64,000 nucleotides of DNA from Cryobacterium mannosilyticum (GTDB lineage: Bacteria > Actinomycetota > Actinomycetes > Actinomycetales > Microbacteriaceae), in contig NZ_SOFM01000026.1 in NCBI RefSeq assembly GCF_004402705.1, positions 5,020-69,019 on the forward strand, in the 5' to 3' direction. Of the stretch, positions 59,591 to 64,000 are shown piece after piece; the stretch's first letter is position 1; every line of letters begins with the position of its first letter. The position numbers were made by a program, and so were the translations under genes. Under the pieces are notes generated by a model, which was not told where the DNA came from, searched no databases, and saw only the letters and a program-made list of their open reading frames with translations.

Positions 59591-60565
59591 TTAGAAGTCC
59601 CAGTCGGCGTCTTCCGTGTTGACGGCCTTGCCGATGACGTAGGAGGAACCCGACCCGGAGAAGAAGTCGTGGTTCTCGTCCGCGTTCGGCGAGAGCGCCG
59701 ACAGGATGGCCGGGTTCACGTCGGTGACGGCCTTCGGGAACATGGCCTCGTAGCCGAGGTTCATCAGCGCCTTGTTGGCGTTGTAGTGCAGGAACTTCTT
59801 GACGTCCTCGGTCAGGCCGACCTCGTCGTAGAGGTCCTGCGTGTACTGCACCTCGTTCTCGTAGAGCTCGTACATGAGCTCGAAGGTGTAGTTCTTCATC
59901 TCCTCGCGGCGCTCCGGCGTGGCCGCCTCGAGTCCCTTCTGGTACTTGTAGCCGATGTAGTAGCCGTGCACCGCTTCATCCCGGATGATCAGACGGATGA
60001 GGTCGGCTGTGTTCGTCAGGCGCGCTCGGCTGGAGAAGTACATCGGCAGGTAGAAGCCCGAGTAGAACAGGAACGACTCGAGCAGCACCGAGGCGACCTT
60101 GCGCTTGAGCGGGTCGTCGCCCTGGTAGTAGTCCATGACGATCTCGGCCTTGCGCTGCAGGTTCACGTTCTCCGTCGACCAGCGGAACGCCTCGTCGATC
60201 TCCTTCGTCGACGCCAGCGTCGAGAAGATCGAGGAGTAGCTCTTCGCGTGCACCGATTCCATGAATGCGATGTTCGTGTAGACGGCCTCTTCGTGCGGGG
60301 TGATCGCATCCGGAATCAGGGAGACGGCGCCCACCGTGCCCTGGATCGTGTCGAGCAGGGTGAGACCCGTGAACACCCGCATGGTGAGCTGCTGCTCGAC
60401 CGGGGTGAGCGTGTTCCAGGACTGCACGTCGTTGGAGAGCGGGATCTTCTCCGGCAGCCAGAAGTTGTTCGTGAGCCGGTTCCAGACTTCGACGTCTTTC
60501 TCGTCTTCGATCTTGTTCCAGTTGATCGCATCGACGTGCGAGACGAGCTTGAGCTTGTCAATCAT
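59591..60565 (-). CDS. nrdF: Class Ib ribonucleotide reductase beta subunit
   Basis: 324 aa radical-generating subunit (Mn/Fe). The helix bundle includes FMESVHAKSYSSIFSTL and IRLIIRDEAVHGYYIGYKYQ, with metal ligands Glu and His, and ends in EDADWDF, the C-terminal peptide that docks to NrdE. The ATG at 60565 follows AAGGAAC by seven bases. It lies 63 bases downstream of nrdE in the nrdHIEF operon. It provides deoxynucleotides together with NrdE. Confidence 0.97.
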   Translation of the reverse strand: MIDKLKLVSHVDAINWNKIEDEKDVEVWNRLTNNFWLPEKIPLSNDVQSWNTLTPVEQQLTMRVFTGLTLLDTIQGTVGAVSLIPDAITPHEEAVYTNIAFMESVHAKSYSSIFSTLASTKEIDEAFRWSTENVNLQRKAEIVMDYYQGDDPLKRKVASVLLESFLFYSGFYLPMYFSSRARLTNTADLIRLIIRDEAVHGYYIGYKYQKGLEAATPERREEMKNYTFELMYELYENEVQYTQDLYDEVGLTEDVKKFLHYNANKALMNLGYEAMFPKAVTDVNPAILSALSPNADENHDFFSGSGSSYVIGKAVNTEDADWDF

Positions 60566-60628
60566 GAGTTGTTCCTTTTTTGGCCACACACAGCAAATTT
60601 CACTTCCAGAATCCTCACAGCGACTCAC

Positions 60629-62770
60629 TCACAGTGCACAGGAGACGCAGCCTTCCACCTCTGTGCCTTCGAGAGCCATCTGGCGCAGACGGATGTAGTA
60701 GATGGTCTTGATGCCCTTCTTCCACGCGTAGATCTGTGCGCGGTTGATGTCGCGGGTCGTGGCGGTGTCCTTGAAGAACAGCGTCAGGGACAGGCCCTGG
60801 TCCACGTGCTGCGTGGCAGCGGCGTAGGTGTCGATGACCTTCTCGTAGCCGACTTCGTAGGCATCCTGGTAGTACTCGGTGTTGTCGTTCGTCATGAACG
60901 GCGCCGGATAGTAGACGCGACCGAGCTTGCCTTCCTTACGGATCTCGATCTTCGACGCGATCGGGTGGATCGATGCGGTCGAGTTGTTGATGTAGGAGAT
61001 CGACCCGGTCGGCGGCACGGCCTGCAGGTTCTGGTTGTAGATGCCGTGCTCCATGACGGATGCCTTGAGCTCTGCCCACTCGGCCTGCGTGGGAATGTGC
61101 ACGTCGGCTTGCGCGAACAGCTCGGCGCCGCGCGCGGTGGCCGGCTCCCAGACCTGGTCGGTGTACTTGTCGAAGAACGCGCCGGACGCGTAGGTGGAGT
61201 CCTCGAAGCCAACGAAGGCGTGGCCGCGCTCGACGGCCAGCGTGTTGGAGGCGCGGAGGGCATGGAACAGCACCGTGTAGAAGTAGATGTTGGTGAAGTC
61301 GATGGCCGCTTCGCTGCCGTAGTACACCCGCTCACGGGCAAGGTAACCGTGCAGGTTCATCTGGCCCAAGCCGATGGCGTGCGACTTGTCGTTGCCGTCT
61401 TCGATCGAACGCACGGAGGAGATGTGGCTCTGCTCCGAGACCGAACTGAGGCCGCGGATGGCGGTCTCGACGGTCTTGCCGAAGTCGGGCGAGTCCATCG
61501 ACAGGGCGATGTTCATCGACCCGAGGTTGCAGGAGATGTCCTTGCCGATCTGGTCGTAGGACAGGTCCTCGTTGTACGTGGTCGGCGTGTTGACCTGGAG
61601 GATCTCCGAGCACAGGTTGGACATGTTGATGCGGCCCTTGATCGGGTTCGCCGCGTTGACGGTGTCTTCGAACATGATGTACGGGTAGCCGGACTCGAAC
61701 TGGATCTCGGCGAGCGTCTGGAAGAAGTCGCGGGCCTTCATCTTGGACTTCTTGATCCGCGGGTCGTCGACCATCTCGTGGTACTTCTCGCTGACGGAGA
61801 TGTCCGCGAACGGCACTCCGTAGACGCGTTCGACGTCGTAGGGCGAGAACAGGTACATGTCCTCGTCCTTCTTGGCCAGCTCGAAGGTGATGTCGGGCAC
61901 GACGACGCCGAGGGACAGCGTCTTGATCCGCACCTTCTCGTCGGCGTTCTCCCGCTTGGTGTCGAGGAAGCGCATGATGTCGGGGTGGTGGGCGTGCAGG
62001 TAGACCGCGCCGGCACCCTGGCGGGCACCGAGCTGGTTCGCATAGCTGAAGGAGTCTTCGAGCAGCTTCATCACGGGGATGATTCCGCTGGACTGGTTCT
62101 CGATCTGCTTGATCGGCGCGCCGGACTCACGGATGTTGCTGAGCAGCAGCGCGACGCCGCCGCCGCGCTTCGAGAGCTGCAGCGAGGAGTTGATGCCGCG
62201 GGAGATCGACTCCATGTTGTCTTCGATGCGGAGCAGGAAGCAGGAGACGAGTTCGCCGCGCTGGGCCTTGCCCGAGTTGAGGAACGTCGGAGTGGCCGGC
62301 TGGAAACGGCCGGCGATGATCTCCTCGACGAGGGCGATCGCCAGCTTCTCGTCGCCCTGGGCGAGGCCCAGGGCGGTCATCACGACGCGGTCTTCGAAGC
62401 GCTCGAGATAGCGCTTGCCGTCGAAGGTCTTCAGCGTGTACGAGGTGTAGTACTTGAATGCGCCGAGGAAGGTCTGGAAGCGGAACTTCTTCGAGTAGGC
62501 CAGGTCGTTGAGGCTGGTGATGAACTCGAACGAGTACTGGTCCAGCACGGCCTGCTCGTAGTACTCCTTCTCGACCAGGTAGTCGAGGCGCTCGCGCAGG
62601 CTGTGGAAGAACACCGTGTTCTGGTTGACGTGCTGCAGAAAGTATTCCCGCGCCGCCTCACGGTCCTTGTCGAACTGGATTTCCCCGTTCGGGCCGTACA
62701 GGTTGAGCATGGCGTTGAGGGAGTGATAGTCCATCACCAGGCCGGGGGCCGGGTGAGTCATCGTCTTCAC
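60629..62770 (-). CDS. nrdE: Class Ib ribonucleotide reductase alpha subunit
   Basis: About 713 aa. Motifs are PTFLNSGKAQRGELVSCFLL (active-site Cys and specificity site), NLCSEILQVNTPTTYNEDLS, NLGSMNIAL and a C-terminal CVSC (VEGCVSCAL), reduced by NrdH. As in class Ib enzymes, the N-terminal ATP-cone is absent. Start is taken as GTG at 62770, overlapping the nrdI TGA (GTGA) with GGAAG about nine bases upstream. A TTG at 62785 and an ATG at 62761 are alternatives. Operon order nrdH-nrdI-nrdE-nrdF is standard. Confidence 0.96.
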   Translation of the reverse strand: MKTMTHPAPGLVMDYHSLNAMLNLYGPNGEIQFDKDREAAREYFLQHVNQNTVFFHSLRERLDYLVEKEYYEQAVLDQYSFEFITSLNDLAYSKKFRFQTFLGAFKYYTSYTLKTFDGKRYLERFEDRVVMTALGLAQGDEKLAIALVEEIIAGRFQPATPTFLNSGKAQRGELVSCFLLRIEDNMESISRGINSSLQLSKRGGGVALLLSNIRESGAPIKQIENQSSGIIPVMKLLEDSFSYANQLGARQGAGAVYLHAHHPDIMRFLDTKRENADEKVRIKTLSLGVVVPDITFELAKKDEDMYLFSPYDVERVYGVPFADISVSEKYHEMVDDPRIKKSKMKARDFFQTLAEIQFESGYPYIMFEDTVNAANPIKGRINMSNLCSEILQVNTPTTYNEDLSYDQIGKDISCNLGSMNIALSMDSPDFGKTVETAIRGLSSVSEQSHISSVRSIEDGNDKSHAIGLGQMNLHGYLARERVYYGSEAAIDFTNIYFYTVLFHALRASNTLAVERGHAFVGFEDSTYASGAFFDKYTDQVWEPATARGAELFAQADVHIPTQAEWAELKASVMEHGIYNQNLQAVPPTGSISYINNSTASIHPIASKIEIRKEGKLGRVYYPAPFMTNDNTEYYQDAYEVGYEKVIDTYAAATQHVDQGLSLTLFFKDTATTRDINRAQIYAWKKGIKTIYYIRLRQMALEGTEVEGCVSCAL

Positions 62771-63171
62771 GGCTGTTGCTTCCAAAATTCTTCCAATCCG
62801 TCATGAACGATGCGCACATCATCCGGAGTTCCAAGTACTTCAAATCGATACATGTGAGGCACCTTGCACTTCGCGGCGATGATGTCGCCGGCGACGCAGA
62901 AGGCCGTGCCGAAGTTTGTGTTGCCCGCGCCGATGACCCCGCGGATGAGCGACCGATTGTGCTCGTCGTTCAGGAATCTGATCACCTGTTTGGGCACCGC
63001 GCCCTTGGTCTCGCCGCCACCATAGGTCGGCACCACCAGGACGTACGGTTCGCTGACCCGCAACGGTTCGTCGCGCGCGTAGAGCGGGATGCGGGCCGCA
63101 GCGCGGCCCAGCTTCTCAACGAAGCGGTGCGTGTTGCCCGAGGTGCTGGAGAAATAGACGATATCGGTCAC
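62767..63171 (-). CDS. nrdI: Flavodoxin-like maturation factor NrdI
   Basis: 134 aa flavoprotein supplying oxidant for NrdF metallocofactor assembly. The FMN phosphate loop is VYFSSTSGNTHRFVEKLG near the N-terminus, with TYGGGETKGAVPKQV and NTNFGTAFCVAGDIIAAKC later. The start GTG at 63171 has AGGGGG six bases upstream. The stop overlaps the nrdE start. It lies 78 bases downstream of nrdH. Confidence 0.96.
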   Translation of the reverse strand: MTDIVYFSSTSGNTHRFVEKLGRAAARIPLYARDEPLRVSEPYVLVVPTYGGGETKGAVPKQVIRFLNDEHNRSLIRGVIGAGNTNFGTAFCVAGDIIAAKCKVPHMYRFEVLGTPDDVRIVHDGLEEFWKQQP

Positions 63172-63249
63172 TGAACACCCCCTTCGTGTGTGCATGACAG
63201 TCGCGCGTGCCTGAGCGGCGCGCTGGAAGCCGCGGCCTGAGCCGGGCGG

Positions 63250-63483
63250 TCAGGCGAGGCGCTGTGCGAGTTCGTTGATCTTGTCGGGGCGGAAGCCCGA
63301 CCAGTGGTCCTCGTCGGTGATGACGACGGGAGCCTGCAGGTAGCCCAGGGCCTTGACGGCTTCGAGGGCGTTCTCGTCGACCGAGAGGTCGAGGATCTCA
63401 TATTCGATGCCCTTGTTGTCCAGGGCGCGGTAGGTCGCCGTGCACTGCACGCAGGAGGGCTTGGTGTAGACCGTGATTGCCAT
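63250..63483 (-). CDS. nrdH: Glutaredoxin-like electron donor NrdH
   Basis: 77 aa thioredoxin-fold protein that reduces NrdE. Redox motif CVQC at residues 11-14 (TKPSCVQCTATYRAL). WSGFRPDKINEL near the C-terminus is the conserved NrdH signature. First gene of the operon, preceded by NrdR-like boxes and a candidate -10 TATAAA at about 63600. Confidence 0.97.
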   Translation of the reverse strand: MAITVYTKPSCVQCTATYRALDNKGIEYEILDLSVDENALEAVKALGYLQAPVVITDEDHWSGFRPDKINELAQRLA

Positions 63484-63602
63484 GGGAAGGGCCTTTCTCG
63501 TCGTTCAGGAATCAGTATTCAAACTCAGTATTCAAACTCAGTGCTCAAAATCGGTTTTCATGTGAAATCTGAAGTTCAAGGCGTGCTGTGTTGAACTTTT
63601 AT

Positions 63603-63646
63603 ACTACATGTAGTGATCGGAAATGGGAATGGCCACTACATGCAGT
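63603..63646 (-). promoter_or_regulatory. Two NrdR-type boxes upstream of nrdH
   Basis: ACTACATGTAGT (63603-63614, perfect palindrome) and ACTACATGCAGT (63635-63646) are 32 bases apart centre to centre, about three helical turns. This matches the paired layout of NrdR boxes. The proximal one directly abuts TATAAA on the minus strand, so binding would block transcription of nrdHIEF. Confidence 0.8.
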
Positions 63647-63662
63647 AATTACAATTATGTAG

Positions 63663-63748
63663 TTATCCACCGACATTCCACCGGTTGTGCACAGCCCGGC
63701 GGATGCGACAACGCCCATTCTCCGCGGCATCCGGCGAAGTTATCCACA
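63663..63748. promoter_or_regulatory. DnaA-like boxes upstream of nrdHIEF
   Basis: TTATCCACA (63740-63748) is a consensus DnaA box. TTATCCACC (63663-63671) is one base off, and TTGTGCACA (63685-63693) is a weaker variant. They lie 180-265 bases from nrdH, beyond the NrdR boxes. Known E. coli nrdAB has DnaA boxes upstream, which supports a regulatory reading. Confidence 0.55.
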
Positions 63749-64000
63749 GGCCGGCCCCCGGCCGAAGTTTCCCCCTGTGGAAACAGAAACGGCGTGTCGT
63801 GATTCCTGGTCGCGCCGCACGGTCGCCGCCCGCACGGTCGCCGCACCGGTCGCCGCGCCGGTCGTTCGTGGCGCACCTTCGGCGACCCGGCGCACCCTGC
63901 AGAGCGTGTTGATTATTGGAGGCTGGCGATCGAGGCCAGCACTCAGTCCCATGTCGGATGTCGATGGGCTGGTGTCGGCGCGGGCGATCGGGCGCTGTGA
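63749..64000. other. Right-edge noncoding sequence
   Basis: No supported gene. A short open frame from ATG 63951 runs to the edge without stop (16 codons) but has no ribosome site. The sequence contains ACGGTCGCCGC-type direct repetitions (about 63819-63860). Confidence 0.4.

Noticed and set aside
59582..62806. Very long open frame (over 1,000 codons) on the plus strand opposite nrdE and nrdF
   Set aside because: It is a mirror of the codon bias of the high-GC nrd genes: Val/Glu/Leu/Asp-rich with no domain, and both true genes on the other strand are complete and conserved. The same applies to long frames opposite xfp/pta.
63600..63760. Replication origin, because of DnaA boxes and AT-rich sequence
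   Set aside because: Only one consensus box and two variants are present, and dnaA, dnaN, rpmH or parB are not nearby. A regulatory role at nrdHIEF fits better.
63951..64000. Start of a new gene at the right edge
   Set aside because: Only 16 codons are visible, with no ribosome site near the ATG and no recognisable protein sequence.
1..64000. Insertion sequences, prophage, CRISPR or a defence island
   Set aside because: No transposase, integrase, phage structural gene, cas gene or regularly spaced repeat was seen. The palindromic elements encode no protein.

Overview
The window is high-GC actinobacterial DNA. Gene content, the GTG/TTG start habit, the small SRP RNA beside tRNA-Ser and the intergenic palindromes all suggest a member of the Microbacteriaceae (Cryobacterium/Leifsonia-like). 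That placement is inference, because no 16S rRNA or ribosomal-protein marker lies here. I see no prophage, insertion sequence or CRISPR array. Almost everything is intact chromosomal gene content.

Layout. 1-5 kb: phosphoketolase operon xfp-pta-ackA (minus strand, ackA cut by the window edge). 5.1-5.4 kb: SRP RNA (minus) and tRNA-Ser(GGA) (plus). 5.5-9.3 kb: a small SH3-like protein, a KtrAB-type potassium uptake pair and two envelope proteins. 9.3-17.1 kb: HerA-like ATPase, an acetyltransferase, a saccharopine-dehydrogenase-like/FAD-oxidase pair, a PAP2 phosphatase and a Bcr/CflA drug exporter. 17.3-28.2 kb: xylose region with a ROK regulator, GH1 beta-glucosidase, acetyltransferase, a CUT2 ABC transporter, and divergent xylA and xylB. 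28.2-36.7 kb: arabinose/arabinoxylan region with aldose epimerase, GH51 arabinofuranosidase, a CUT1 ABC transporter without its ATPase, a LacI regulator and glycerate kinase. 36.7-48.5 kb: acetyltransferase, quinone-oxidoreductase/TetR pair, DsbA-like and CHY zinc-finger proteins, M23 peptidase, arsR/acr3 arsenic resistance, a secreted toroid-type protein, MarR/Ohr peroxide defence and a butyrolactone-receptor-like TetR. 48.5-50.2 kb: three envelope genes. 50.3-56.4 kb: a GntR-associated amino-acid uptake cluster with a TPP enzyme and a 2-hydroxyacid dehydrogenase. 56.7-59.6 kb: a secreted protein with a duplicated domain, an EAL-CBS protein, DUF1059 and SnoaL-like proteins. 59.6-63.5 kb: class Ib ribonucleotide reductase nrdHIEF with NrdR-like and DnaA-like boxes upstream.

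How the genes work together. GH51 and GH1 enzymes release pentoses and glucose from plant oligosaccharides. Two ABC systems import the sugars, and XylA/XylB make xylulose-5-phosphate. Phosphoketolase can split that to acetyl-phosphate and glyceraldehyde-3-phosphate, and Pta/AckA handle the acetyl-phosphate. Several regulators sit beside recognisable palindromic operators: an inverted repeat in both xyl promoters, TACAACGTTGTA sites around the arabinose operon and lacI, and a doubled CTGAACCGGTTCAG-type site at the toroid gene.

The least explained material is a set of 70-96 bp intergenic elements with long terminal inverted repeats, two of which share the same arm sequence. The other candidates are the TPP-enzyme/amino-acid-transport cluster and the toroid-type secreted protein, whose regulator is not local.
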